Origin: Buchnera aphidicola (Hyadaphis tataricae)
Lineage (GTDB): Bacteria; Pseudomonadota; Gammaproteobacteria; Enterobacterales; Enterobacteriaceae
Reading direction: 5' to 3'
Assembly (NCBI RefSeq): GCF_005081445.1
Contig: NZ_CP034873.1
Span: 124,001-188,000 of the forward strand
DNA length: 64,000 nucleotides
Shown: positions 53,230 through 62,578 of the stretch, piece after piece
How positions within the stretch are numbered: the stretch's first letter is position 1
Layout: every line of letters starts with the position of its first letter
Notes under the pieces: model-generated
Databases searched by the model: none
What the model was told of the DNA's origin: nothing
The model's input: the letters and a program-made list of their open reading frames with translations, nothing else
Made by a program: the position numbers and the translations under genes

Positions 53230-53643
53230 TTTTTTTAAGATTTCAATCTTAACAGGAATATTTCTAACACAGAACAGAATTCATTGATCATGTAGCAATA
53301 GATGAATAAAGTGCATCATATTTAACGTTTAGAAAAAAGTTTAATAGTGAACTTTTTATTCAAAAAATAGAATTTTTTTCAATGATTCAATACGTTTTTC
53401 TTGAATAATTATTTGATTTGTAAAGATTTTAATATTTTTTAAGAGATTTTTAGTTAATCAATACAAAAAATTTTTTTCGAGTATTTTGTATCATATACAG
53501 TATTTATAATCATCATGTATTAAAATCATGCATATTAGTAAAAATTTTTATATTATATCAACATTTTTTAAAAGATATTAATATCTATCTGCTTTATGCA
53601 ACATTTTTTTATTCTTAATATTTAACAATAATAAACATAATAT
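53230..53643. other. Longest spacer (414 bases), no gene seen
   Basis: Between nuoN and folC neither strand has a convincing reading frame, tRNA or Rho-independent terminator. It contains a short inverted repeat TTAAGAT/ATCTTAA (53235-53252) without a T run. It may be the remains of a deleted gene; no protein similarity is recognisable by eye. Confidence 0.5.
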
Positions 53644-54885
53644 ATGATTAATAAAACATCTTTATTATCTATTTGGCTAAAAAAATTAGAAAAATCGAAT
53701 AAAAAAGTAATCAATTTGATTGAGTTAAAATCTATAGCAAAAAAACTAGATATATTACATTTAGATGCTTTTGTTTTTGTTGTGTCTGGTACTAACGGAA
53801 AGGGCACAACTTGTACTATGTTAGAAACATTATTCTTAAATGCAGGATATCGAGTAGGATTATATACTTCTCCTCATATTGTGAGTTATTTAGAACGAGT
53901 GAGAATTAATGGTTGTTGTCTCACGGAAGAAGAACATGTGTCTTCTTTTAAACTCGTCGAATATGAAAGAAAAAATAGTGTATTGAGTTATTTTGAGTTT
54001 AGTACATTATCTGCTTTAAGTTTGTTTAAAAAATATTTATTAGATGTTGTTATATTAGAAGTAGGCATTGGAGGTAGATTGGATGCAACTAACATTGTAG
54101 ATTCTAATATTTCTATAATAACTAATATAGGCATAGATCATACTAATATGTTAGGATTTACAAGATCAAATATTGCACGAGAAAAAGCAGGTATTTTTAG
54201 ACGTAATAAAATTTCTGTAATTGGAGAGGAAAATATTCCAAATTCTATGAATAAAGTAGCAAAAAAAATAGGAGTATTATTAAAAAAAATAAATTTGGAT
54301 TGGTTTTGGAAAAAACACTCTGATCATTGGCATTTTATTCATTCAAATATCACATTATACGATTTACCATTAACTCAGATACCATTGTCTAATGCAGCTC
54401 TTGCTTTATCTGCTATATATTATTCAGGATTGAAAATTAATGAGTCTATTATAAGAAACACTATTGCTCATGTTAAATTGCCTGGTAGATTTCAAGTTAT
54501 TTCTTCTGCTCCTTATATTGTTCTTGATGTCGCGCACAATGTACATGCTGCCTTGCATTTGTCTAAAAAAATAGATGAATTGTTTTCTAAAAAAAAGATA
54601 TATGCAGTTGTAGGAATGTGTCGCGATAAAAATATCAGAGAAACAATCAATTGTTTAAAAGACCAAGTCCATTATTGGTATACTGCTCCCTTAAAGCATT
54701 CACGAACAGCTAATATAAATCAATTGAACAACTGTTTTCCGAAAAATAATACATTTTTTTTTAACAGTATTCATGATGCTTATAGTGCATCATATAAAAT
54801 TGCAAAAAAAGAAGATGTTATTTTAGTTTTTGGTTCTTTTTTTGCTATTTCAGAAGTGATTCTATCAAACAATATTGCGATTTAA
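53644..54885 (+). CDS. folC: Dihydrofolate synthase/folylpolyglutamate synthase
   Basis: Adds glutamate to dihydropteroate and to folates. It has 413 residues (E. coli 422). The Mur-ligase-type P-loop is in VVSGTNGKGTTCTML near residue 46; YTSPHIVSYLERVRING, EVGIGGRLDATNIVD and ITNIGIDHTNMLG follow, and the C-terminal domain has LPGRFQVI and DVAHNVHAA. cvpA follows 21 bases later; accD and dedD, near folC in E. coli, are absent. Confidence 0.96.
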   Translation: MINKTSLLSIWLKKLEKSNKKVINLIELKSIAKKLDILHLDAFVFVVSGTNGKGTTCTMLETLFLNAGYRVGLYTSPHIVSYLERVRINGCCLTEEEHVSSFKLVEYERKNSVLSYFEFSTLSALSLFKKYLLDVVILEVGIGGRLDATNIVDSNISIITNIGIDHTNMLGFTRSNIAREKAGIFRRNKISVIGEENIPNSMNKVAKKIGVLLKKINLDWFWKKHSDHWHFIHSNITLYDLPLTQIPLSNAALALSAIYYSGLKINESIIRNTIAHVKLPGRFQVISSAPYIVLDVAHNVHAALHLSKKIDELFSKKKIYAVVGMCRDKNIRETINCLKDQVHYWYTAPLKHSRTANINQLNNCFPKNNTFFFNSIHDAYSASYKIAKKEDVILVFGSFFAISEVILSNNIAI

Positions 54886-54906
54886 TAGTATTTTGGAAAA
54901 TAATAT

Positions 54907-55358
54907 ATGTTAACAATAGATTATATTATGGTTTCTGTTATTTTTTTTTCTTTTATTTTTGGTTTATTTAGAGGTTTTTGTAAAGAAATCCTTTCTTTTT
55001 TTTTTGGTTTTTTAATTTTTATTTTTTTGATAATTATTATTATTTTTTTTCGTTCTATGAAGCGTCTTTGCAATATCTTTTTTTTAAAAAACAATTTTTT
55101 ATTCTCATGATAGCGTTTTTTTTTCTTGTAAAAAATGTGTTAAATGTATTTTTAAAAAGCATAATGAGAAAAATGCATCTTTCTCATGTTAATACAATCC
55201 TAGGCGGTGTATGTGGTATTATCAAGGGCATCTTTTTTGTTATGTTATTGCTTTGGATTTTACAATACTTTAATAAAGTCGGTTATGATAATTATGTTAA
55301 GCATTCTATACTAATAACTGTATTTTTAAAAATGTTTAATCAATATGATCAGATGTGA
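54907..55358 (+). CDS. cvpA: CvpA-family inner-membrane protein, split by a -1 frameshift
   Basis: Small membrane protein of unclear function (colicin V production in E. coli). The N-terminal frame (from ATG 54907; YIMVSVIFFSFIFGLFRGF) ends at TGA 55108-55110. The C-terminal half (HVNTILGGVCGIIKG) is in the -1 frame and continues to 55358. Together they are about the length of E. coli CvpA (162). The frames overlap at 55068-55110, where codons TTT TTT TTA AAA AAC (55078-55092) contain two in-frame slippery heptamers, T-TTT-TTA and A-AAA-AAC. No other lesion is visible. It may be rescued by ribosomal or polymerase slippage, or be a young pseudogene. Confidence 0.75.
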
Positions 55359-55371
55359 TCTGCCATTTTTT

Positions 55372-55421
55372 AAAAACTAAGCACATTGATTTTAAAAAAT
55401 ATTAAACTAATGTGTGCTTAG
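55372..55421 (-). terminator. Terminator downstream of prs
   Basis: CTAAGCACA (55377-55385) pairs with TGTGCTTAG (55413-55421); on the minus strand the stem is directly followed by TTTTT (55376-55372). The loop is long (27 bases) but partly self-complementary. It lies between convergent cvpA and prs and best fits the end of the prs message. Confidence 0.6.
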
Positions 55422-55431
55422 TATCAAATAT

Positions 55432-56379
55432 TTAATGTTCAAACATCGCAGATATAGATTCTTCATTGCTAATACGTCTTATAGCTTCCGCTAACATTCC
55501 AGATAAAGTGAGTGTTCGAACGTTAGATAAAGATTCAATGTTTTGAGATAATGGAATAGTATCACATACTACTACTTCATCAATAACAGAATTTTTTAAA
55601 TTTTTTGCGGCGTTTCCAGAAAAAATAGGATGAGTTGCATATGCAAATACTCTCTTAGCTCCTCTTTCCTTCAGAGCTTCTGCTGCCTTACAAAGAGTAC
55701 CACCTGTATCTATTATATCATCTACTAAAATACAATCACGATTTGCAACATCACCAATAACATGCATAATTTGAGAAACATTAGCTCTTGGTCTTCTTTT
55801 ATCTATAATGGCCATATCAGTATCATATAGCAATTTAGCTATTGCTCGAGCTCTTACAACTCCACCAATATCAGGAGAAACAACAATAGGATTTTTTAAT
55901 TCTCTTTGAAGCATATCTTCTAAAAGAATCAAACTACCAAAAACATTATCAACTGGAACATCAAAAAATCCTTGAATTTGTTCTGCATGCAGATCTACTG
56001 TTAAAACTCGGTCTACTCCAACACTAGAAAGAAAATCAGCAACTACTTTGGCTGTTATAGGCACTCTAGATGATCTCACTCTACGATCTTGACGTGCATA
56101 TCCAAAATACGGTACTACTGATGTTATTCTTCCAGCAGAGGCTCTTCTTAATGCGTCAATCATTACAACCAACTCCATTATATTATCATTAGTAGGATGA
56201 CATGTAGATTGAATAATAAATACATCACTACCCCTTACATTTTCATTGATCTGCACGCTAACTTCACCATCACTAAATCGACCTACAGAAGCATTACTTA
56301 AATTAATATATAATCGATTCGCAATAAATTTCGCTAGTTTAGGAATAGAATTTCCTGCGAAAAGTTTAATTTCAGGCAT
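55432..56379 (-). CDS. prs: Ribose-phosphate pyrophosphokinase
   Basis: Makes PRPP from ribose 5-phosphate and ATP for nucleotides, histidine, tryptophan and NAD. It has 315 residues, the E. coli length. Signatures: [47 protein letters not shown], the metal-binding [14 protein letters not shown] and the PRPP loop [13 protein letters not shown]. Transcribed with ispE in the E. coli order reversed on this strand. Confidence 0.97.
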   Translation of the reverse strand: MPEIKLFAGNSIPKLAKFIANRLYINLSNASVGRFSDGEVSVQINENVRGSDVFIIQSTCHPTNDNIMELVVMIDALRRASAGRITSVVPYFGYARQDRRVRSSRVPITAKVVADFLSSVGVDRVLTVDLHAEQIQGFFDVPVDNVFGSLILLEDMLQRELKNPIVVSPDIGGVVRARAIAKLLYDTDMAIIDKRRPRANVSQIMHVIGDVANRDCILVDDIIDTGGTLCKAAEALKERGAKRVFAYATHPIFSGNAAKNLKNSVIDEVVVCDTIPLSQNIESLSNVRTLTLSGMLAEAIRRISNEESISAMFEH

Positions 56380-56475
56380 AAAAACCTTATCTTTTATGTA
56401 ATTGTATTTGTTATAATATGATATTATTAAATATTTCTCTATGCCAATTTTTTTTAAAAATATTCTGTTATTTAT

Positions 56476-57345
56476 TCAGCAAGATATGTTTTTATATAGT
56501 AGATCGTGCAACGGTGAAGTATTAATGCTTTTTACAATGAATATTTTCATGTTTTTAGGTAATAAAAATAATATTTTTTCTGCAGATTTTTTATTTTTAA
56601 ATTCGGAAAAAATGCATGATCCTGTTCCGGTTATTCGAGAAGGAGCATATAAAGATAACATGGTTATTAATTTTTTTATCTTGATGAATTGTTTTGTTAC
56701 TACATGCTCACAATCATTTCTAAAAGTTGACTTTAGTAATGTTTTAATAGATTTTTTTGGAGTATTACTTCTTAAAAAAGGACTAGAAAATATCTTTTTC
56801 GTTGATATGTTAATATTTGGATATATAACTAAATACCACTTTTCTTTTGTTAAAATTGGATACAAAACGTTGCCTATTTCTTCTCCGACAGAAGTTTGAC
56901 CAATAATAAAAATCGGAACATCAGCGCCTATTTCAAGACCAAATAAAGCTAGTTCTTTTAATGTAAATTGTATACCCCATAATTTATTCAATACAATTAA
57001 AGTAGTTGCAGCATTAGAAGATGCTCCCCCTAATCCACTTCCTATTGGAATATTTTTTGTCAAAAATATTTTTGCTCCAAAATTAATAGTATTAATGTTT
57101 TTATAGAACAATGCTTTTTCTTTTAATATTCTTGCAGCACTAAAAATGGTATTTTTTATATTAATAAGAGATTTTTTTTTAGTAAATAATTCTACTTTAC
57201 CACTATTATTAGGAATAATCTTTAATGTATCATTATAATCAAGCAATTGAAATAAAGTTTGTATATAATGATAACCATCTGCACGTTTTCCATTAATATA
57301 TAAGAAAAGATTAATTTTTGCAGGTGAAGGCCATGTATCAATCAT
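56476..57345 (-). CDS. ispE: 4-Diphosphocytidyl-2-C-methyl-D-erythritol kinase
   Basis: Kinase of the methylerythritol phosphate pathway. It has 289 residues (E. coli 283). The GHMP-kinase motifs are clear: WPSPAKINLFLYINGKRADG at the start, the ATP loop IPIGSGLGGASSNAATTL near residue 95 and the C-terminal SRITGTGSCIFSEF. lolB and hemA, its neighbours in E. coli, are missing; the divergent prfA follows across 219 bases. Confidence 0.96.
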   Translation of the reverse strand: MIDTWPSPAKINLFLYINGKRADGYHYIQTLFQLLDYNDTLKIIPNNSGKVELFTKKKSLINIKNTIFSAARILKEKALFYKNINTINFGAKIFLTKNIPIGSGLGGASSNAATTLIVLNKLWGIQFTLKELALFGLEIGADVPIFIIGQTSVGEEIGNVLYPILTKEKWYLVIYPNINISTKKIFSSPFLRSNTPKKSIKTLLKSTFRNDCEHVVTKQFIKIKKLITMLSLYAPSRITGTGSCIFSEFKNKKSAEKILFLLPKNMKIFIVKSINTSPLHDLLYKNISC

Positions 57346-57446
57346 GTTTTTAGTTAATCTGTGTATTGAGTTTTTTGAAAAATGTTTTTATAAAAATTGT
57401 CATTAAAATTATTAAAAAATGATATAATAAATATTAATTAAAAAAT

Positions 57447-57465
57447 TTTCAGTGTTTCACTGAAA
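57447..57465. other. Small hairpin in the ispE-prfA spacer
   Basis: TTTCAGTG (57447-57454) and CACTGAAA (57458-57465) form an 8-bp stem with a 3-base loop, about 100 bases upstream of prfA. No T run follows on either strand. Role unknown; the spacer is where hemA and lolB stood in an ancestor with E. coli order. Confidence 0.35.
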
Positions 57466-57564
57466 TAGTATTCAATACAATAACATTTTTTATCAATCTA
57501 AATATAATTATTATATATTATTAATATGAATTATTTTATCAATGTTTGAATGCATGGAAAAAAA

Positions 57565-58650
57565 ATGAATAATTCTATTTTAAATAAATTGAAATATTTA
57601 CGAAGTCGTTATCAAGAAATTGAAATTTTGCTTACCCAAAAAAACATTATATCAAATCAAGAATATTCAAAACAATTGTCTCAAGAATACTTAAAAATTT
57701 CTGAAATTGTTAAAACTTTTATAGAATGGGAGCAATTAGAAAATGATATTAAAAATATTCATTCCTTATTTGATGATTTAGAAATACAAGACTTAGCAGA
57801 AGAAGAGTTATTGTTATTTAAGAAAAAAAAAGCAATAATAGAAAATAAAATAAACCAATTACTCATACCGAAAGACCCTAATGATGAACATAGTTGTTTT
57901 ATTGAAATTAGAGCGGGAACTGGAGGAGATGAATCTTCAATTTTTGCAAGTGAATTATTTAGAATGTATCTTCGTTATGCTGAATCTTGTAGTTGGCGGG
58001 TAGAAGTAATGAGTATGAGTGAAAGTGAAAAAGGAGGATTTAAAGAGATTGTTGCTAAAATTACAGGTAAGGGTGCTTGTGGTCGTTTAAAATTTGAATC
58101 CGGCGGTCATCGAGTTCAAAGAGTGCCACAAACAGAATCACAAGGAAGAATCCATACATCTACTTGTACTGTAGCTATTATGCCAGTGATAGAAAAAACT
58201 AAAATGGAAGAAATTAATTCTTCTGATTTAAAAATTGATACGTTTCGTTCTTCTGGAGCTGGAGGACAGCATGTTAATACAACTGATTCAGCTATTCGTA
58301 TTACTCATATTCCTACTGGACATGTCGTAGAATGTCAAGATGAACGATCACAACATAAAAATAAAGCAAAAGCATTATCTATTTTATCAGCGCGTATTCA
58401 TGCAGAAAAAGTGAAACGAGCACATCAAAAAAATTCTGCTATAAGACGTGTTTTATTAGGGAGTGGTGAACGATCAGATCGCAATAGAACATATAATTTT
58501 CCAAAAAATAGAATTACAGATCATAGAATTAATTTAACCATATACAAATTAAACGAAGTTTTGCAAGGAAAGTTAGAATTACTTATTGAACCTATGATTA
58601 AAGAATATCAGGCTGACTTGCTTTCTTCACTATGCAAATCGCCATCATGA
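57565..58650 (+). CDS. prfA: Peptide chain release factor 1
   Basis: Ends translation at UAA and UAG. The ATG at 57565 gives 361 residues (E. coli 360); an ATG at 57550 adds five. The catalytic GGQ is in [15 protein letters not shown], and the stop-recognition PxT motif is PQT in [14 protein letters not shown] (E. coli has PAT). [15 protein letters not shown] is intact. The next gene encodes the methylase that modifies the GGQ glutamine and overlaps by ATGA. Confidence 0.96.
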   Translation: MNNSILNKLKYLRSRYQEIEILLTQKNIISNQEYSKQLSQEYLKISEIVKTFIEWEQLENDIKNIHSLFDDLEIQDLAEEELLLFKKKKAIIENKINQLLIPKDPNDEHSCFIEIRAGTGGDESSIFASELFRMYLRYAESCSWRVEVMSMSESEKGGFKEIVAKITGKGACGRLKFESGGHRVQRVPQTESQGRIHTSTCTVAIMPVIEKTKMEEINSSDLKIDTFRSSGAGGQHVNTTDSAIRITHIPTGHVVECQDERSQHKNKAKALSILSARIHAEKVKRAHQKNSAIRRVLLGSGERSDRNRTYNFPKNRITDHRINLTIYKLNEVLQGKLELLIEPMIKEYQADLLSSLCKSPS

Positions 58651-59477
58651 ACATTAAAAATTGGTTAAACAATGCAATTAAAATCTTATCGAATGTAGAT
58701 GAACCAAAGTATGAATGCGAACTTTTATTAAGTTATGTTCTAGGATGTGCTCGTAGTTTTATTTGTGTTTCTGAAAATATAAAAATTAGCAAACATCAAT
58801 ATAATTATTTAAATTTTTTAATACATCGTAGATCTTTAGGTGAACCAATAGCATATATTTTTAAAGAAAAAGAATTTTGGTCTTTATCTTTAACTGTATC
58901 ATATGATACTCTTATTCCCAGACCTGACACAGAAATTTTGGTCGAGCAAGCTATTTCTAAAATCAATAGTACTCATAGTTCGATTCTTGATTTAGGAACT
59001 GGATGTGGAGCTATTTCTTTGGCTTTAGCAAGTACTTGTAGTACTTGGATGATAAATGGAATTGATAAGTCAGAAAAAGCTCTTAAAATAGCTCGTATTA
59101 ATGCTTCAAAATTAAATGTTAAAAATGTTTCATTTTTTTTTAGTGATTGGTTTTCATCTGTAAATAAAAAATTTAATATTATTGTAAGTAATCCACCATA
59201 TGTTAGCAAAAAAGAGTTTTTTTTTCTAAAAAAAGATATTTTTTTTGAACCGTTTACCTCTATTATATCTAAAAAAAATGGTATTTCAGATATTCAAAAT
59301 ATAATAAAAACAGCTCAAAAGTATTTATTCAGTAAGGGTTGGTTACTTATAGAACACGGATCAAAACAAAAAATACAAGTACAAAAATTATTTAAACGAT
59401 ACAACTATGTTAGTATTACATCTTATAAAGATTATGGAGGAAATGATCGTGTTACAATCGGACAAAAACATGATTGA
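58647..59477 (+). CDS. prmC: Release factor glutamine methyltransferase PrmC (HemK)
   Basis: Methylates the glutamine of the GGQ motif in release factors using SAM. The ATG at 58647 overlaps the prfA TGA (ATGA) and begins [14 protein letters not shown] like E. coli; 276 residues (E. coli 277). The SAM loop is [14 protein letters not shown] and the substrate-Gln motif is [23 protein letters not shown] precedes them. Coupled to prfA as in E. coli. Confidence 0.95.
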   Translation: MNIKNWLNNAIKILSNVDEPKYECELLLSYVLGCARSFICVSENIKISKHQYNYLNFLIHRRSLGEPIAYIFKEKEFWSLSLTVSYDTLIPRPDTEILVEQAISKINSTHSSILDLGTGCGAISLALASTCSTWMINGIDKSEKALKIARINASKLNVKNVSFFFSDWFSSVNKKFNIIVSNPPYVSKKEFFFLKKDIFFEPFTSIISKKNGISDIQNIIKTAQKYLFSKGWLLIEHGSKQKIQVQKLFKRYNYVSITSYKDYGGNDRVTIGQKHD

Positions 59478-59613
59478 TCAATCTTTTTTTCATATTTTTA
59501 AAATAAAATACATTATTTATAGTAAAAAACAATGTAATATATTTTAATAAAATATATAATAATATTATCATTTATCAATTTTAATTTTTTAAAATATTAA
59601 GATTATTAACAAT

Positions 59614-60423
59614 ATGACATCTCTTTCTAATATAGATTTTTCTAAATTATCACTTTTTGAATCTGTTATTGCTGTTTCTCAAATCATTCGAGAAGATTTT
59701 CCTATAAACTTCGTTCAATCTGAATTAAAAAAAAGAATCATTGAAGCAGAATCTTATATTGCATCTACATATGAACCAAATCAAAAATTAAAAAAATTAT
59801 TAGAACTTTTTTATCACTATTGGAATTTCAGAGGAGCTAGCGGAATATATAAACTTTCTGATACAATCTGGCTAGATAATGTTCTAAAAACACGTGAAGG
59901 TACAGCTGTTTCTTTAGGAATTTTATTTTTGCATATAGCACAAGTATTAAAGTTACCCTTATATCCTGTTATGTTTCCTACACAACTTATTTTGAAATCA
60001 GACTGGATTAATCAAAAAAAATATTTAATTAATCCATTTAACGGAGAAATATTAGATAAACACATATTAGAAGTGTGGTTAAAGGGTAATATTAGTCCTA
60101 CAGCAGAATTATATGAAAATGATTTATATAAAGCTGAGTCTATTACAGTTATTCGCAAGATGTTAGATATATTAAAATCTGCATTAATGGAAGAAAAAAA
60201 AATGGAATTAGCTCTAAATGTTACTAATGCATTGTTAAAGATAGATCCAAATGATCCATATGAAATTCGCGATAGAGGTTTAATATATATTCAGTTGGAA
60301 TGTAATCATATTGCCTTAACTGATTTAATTCATTTTGTAGAACATTGTCCTGAAGACCCTATTAGTGAAATTATTAAATTACAAATTCATGCTATTGAAC
60401 AAAAAAAAGTTGTGCTGCATTAA
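59614..60423 (+). CDS. sirB1: SirB1 family protein (transglutaminase-like/TPR)
   Basis: Cytosolic protein of unknown biochemical role, 269 residues, the same as E. coli SirB1 (YchA). Nearly identical blocks include INPFNGEILDKHILEVWLKG, VIRKMLDILKSALMEE and DPYEIRDRGLIYIQLEC; the last begins a tetratricopeptide-like C-terminal region. The N-terminal two thirds resemble the transglutaminase-like fold. The gene keeps its place after prmC although sirB2 and kdsA are absent, which suggests selection on it. Confidence 0.93.
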   Translation: MTSLSNIDFSKLSLFESVIAVSQIIREDFPINFVQSELKKRIIEAESYIASTYEPNQKLKKLLELFYHYWNFRGASGIYKLSDTIWLDNVLKTREGTAVSLGILFLHIAQVLKLPLYPVMFPTQLILKSDWINQKKYLINPFNGEILDKHILEVWLKGNISPTAELYENDLYKAESITVIRKMLDILKSALMEEKKMELALNVTNALLKIDPNDPYEIRDRGLIYIQLECNHIALTDLIHFVEHCPEDPISEIIKLQIHAIEQKKVVLH

Positions 60424-60436
60424 TGAAATTATAATA

Positions 60437-61240
60437 TTAAATATTGGGTATATCTCTTTTATGTATTGTATTCAAGTACAATTTTTCAATAATTTTTTTT
60501 CTATCAATATGTATGTTTTTTCCTTCTAAATAATCATCAATTTCTTGATATGTCACGCCTAAAACAGATTCATCTGCTTTTTGTGGATGTTTATCCTCAA
60601 GATCTGCTGTTGGTTCTTTTAAATAAAGATGTTTGGGGCACATAAGATGTTCGAGTAATAATCTTCCTTGTCTTTTGTTTAGTGTTGCAATAGGATTTAT
60701 ATCGGTGCCATTATCACCATATTTTGTAAAAAAACCAGTAATAGCTTCTGATGCATGCCATGTACCAACTACTAAACCTTTTTTAACTGCAGCAATGCTA
60801 TACTGTATTTTCATTCTTTCTCTAGATTTTTGATTGCCTCTAATATAGTCTGAAATAATAATACCAGATTTTTTTAAAGATCTTTGACTACTTAATACTG
60901 CGCTTTTAATGTTGATGTTAAATATTTGATCTGGTTTGATAAAGTTAATAGCATCTTGACAATCTTGTTCATCTTTTTGAACGCCATATGGCAATCGCAA
61001 TGCAATACATTGATATTTTATATCTTTTTTTTGATATCGTATTTCTTCGATAGTTTGTTGACATAATTTTCCAGTTAATGTTGAATCTTGTCCGCCACTT
61101 ACAGCAATAATTAAAGATTTTAAATGATAATACTGTAATAAATACTGTTTTAAAAATTCAACACGACGATGTATTTCTGTTTCTGCTATAATGATTGGTT
61201 TAACTTTTAGTAACTTGATAATTTTTTTTTGCAGGTTCAT
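60437..61240 (-). CDS. nadE: NH3-dependent NAD+ synthetase
   Basis: Last step of NAD synthesis: amidates nicotinic acid adenine dinucleotide. It has 267 residues (E. coli 275), lacking the final FDDFW-type tail. The ATP pyrophosphatase loop is [16 protein letters not shown] near residue 45; [19 protein letters not shown] and APTADLED-like [11 protein letters not shown] are present. In the family motif GTDHAAEA the Asp is Trp (W161, GTWHASEA), an unusual change at a conserved position; the Glu thought to bind metal is kept. Confidence 0.95.
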   Translation of the reverse strand: MNLQKKIIKLLKVKPIIIAETEIHRRVEFLKQYLLQYYHLKSLIIAVSGGQDSTLTGKLCQQTIEEIRYQKKDIKYQCIALRLPYGVQKDEQDCQDAINFIKPDQIFNINIKSAVLSSQRSLKKSGIIISDYIRGNQKSRERMKIQYSIAAVKKGLVVGTWHASEAITGFFTKYGDNGTDINPIATLNKRQGRLLLEHLMCPKHLYLKEPTADLEDKHPQKADESVLGVTYQEIDDYLEGKNIHIDRKKIIEKLYLNTIHKRDIPNI

Positions 61241-61323
61241 AATTTTTTATAAATAATTAATATTTTTGAAGTTATTATACAAAAATTTACATGTTTTTTA
61301 AAAAAAGCGACATTAAACGTTAA

Positions 61324-62541
61324 ATGGATAACAATTTGAAAAATTTAATTCTAGTTTTCAACTGCGGCAGTTCTTCTGTAAAATTTAAAATATTAAATCC
61401 TGATAATGAAAAAACATATTTATCTGGATTAATTGAACGATTATTTTCGTCAGACACACATATTACATGGACATATTTAGAAAGAAAATATAAAACCCAA
61501 ATAGGTTCTAACATTGATTATACATTCGCTTTAAATTTTATCATAGAAAAAATTTTATTAAAGAAAAAAAACATTTTGAAAAATTTAGTTGGAATAGGAC
61601 ATAGAGTAGTACATGGAGGAACTAAAATAAAAAAATCTGTTTTAATTGATGATAAAATAATAAAATATATTAAAGAAGCTAATTGCTTTGCACCACTACA
61701 TAATCCAGCGAATTTAATTGGTATTACATCATGCATAGAAAGATATCCAATATTATCAAAAAAAAATGTAGCAGTATTTGATACTTCTTTTTATCAAAAT
61801 ATGCCGGAGCATGCATTTTTATATGCTATACCTTATATTTTTTATAAACAATATGGAATTCGACGTTATGGAGCTCACGGTATTAGTCATAATTATGTTG
61901 CAAAAAAAGTCTGCATTTTTTTAAAAAAAAGTTTTGACTCATTAAATGTTATAACGTGTCATTTAGGTAATGGTGCTTCGGTTTCTGCTATTTGCAATGG
62001 AGTCTGTATAGACACTTCTATGGGATTCACCCCATTAGAAGGTTTGGTTATGGGTACTAGAAGTGGAGATATCGATCCCTCTATTATCTTTTTTATGCAT
62101 AAAAAACTCAATATAAAAATTGATGATATTGAAAATATCTTGGCTAGACAATCAGGGTTATTAGGTTTAAGTGAAGTGAGTAGTGATTTTCGTTATTTTG
62201 AAAGAAACTATGATATTGACGAAAGCGCTACAAGATCTGTAAATGTGTTTTGTCATAGATTAGCTAAATACATTTCTTCGTATACATCTGTGCTAAAAAA
62301 TCGTTTGGATGCTTTAGTATTTACCGGTGGAATTGGAGAAAATGTGCCCTTGATTCGAAAATTAACTCTTTTCAAACTATCTTTATTAAATTTTAAAGTA
62401 AATGTATCATTAAACGATAGTTTGAAACTAGGAAAATCTGGATTGATTACTGAATGTGATTCGCGTCCGGCGTTTGTTATTCCAACAAATGAAGAATTAT
62501 TTATAGCTCAGGAAACCATGAAGATCATTAAGAAAACATAG
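61324..62541 (+). CDS. ackA: Acetate kinase
   Basis: Interconverts acetyl phosphate and acetate with ADP/ATP. It has 405 residues (E. coli 400). ASKHA-fold motifs: LVFNCGSSSVKFKI, GHRVVHGGTKI with the catalytic Arg, YGAHGISHNYV, CHLGNGASVSAI with the phosphate-binding His, GVCIDTSMGFTPLEGLVMGT, RSGDIDPSI and VFTGGIGENV. pta follows after 37 bases, as in E. coli. Confidence 0.97.
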   Translation: MDNNLKNLILVFNCGSSSVKFKILNPDNEKTYLSGLIERLFSSDTHITWTYLERKYKTQIGSNIDYTFALNFIIEKILLKKKNILKNLVGIGHRVVHGGTKIKKSVLIDDKIIKYIKEANCFAPLHNPANLIGITSCIERYPILSKKNVAVFDTSFYQNMPEHAFLYAIPYIFYKQYGIRRYGAHGISHNYVAKKVCIFLKKSFDSLNVITCHLGNGASVSAICNGVCIDTSMGFTPLEGLVMGTRSGDIDPSIIFFMHKKLNIKIDDIENILARQSGLLGLSEVSSDFRYFERNYDIDESATRSVNVFCHRLAKYISSYTSVLKNRLDALVFTGGIGENVPLIRKLTLFKLSLLNFKVNVSLNDSLKLGKSGLITECDSRPAFVIPTNEELFIAQETMKIIKKT

Positions 62542-62578
62542 TTTTTTATTGTTGAAATAATATTAATTTAGGATAATT

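Noticed and set aside
53235-53252. Inverted repeat after nuoN as a terminator
   Set aside because: Only 7 bp of AT-rich stem and no T run after it on the plus strand.
55068-55358. C-terminal half of cvpA as a separate gene with a TTG start
   Set aside because: It continues the CvpA homology of the preceding frame and has no ribosome-binding site.
56441-56899. 152-codon plus-strand frame over the ispE end
   Set aside because: Mostly antisense to ispE and hydrophobic from AT-rich complement; no homology recognised.
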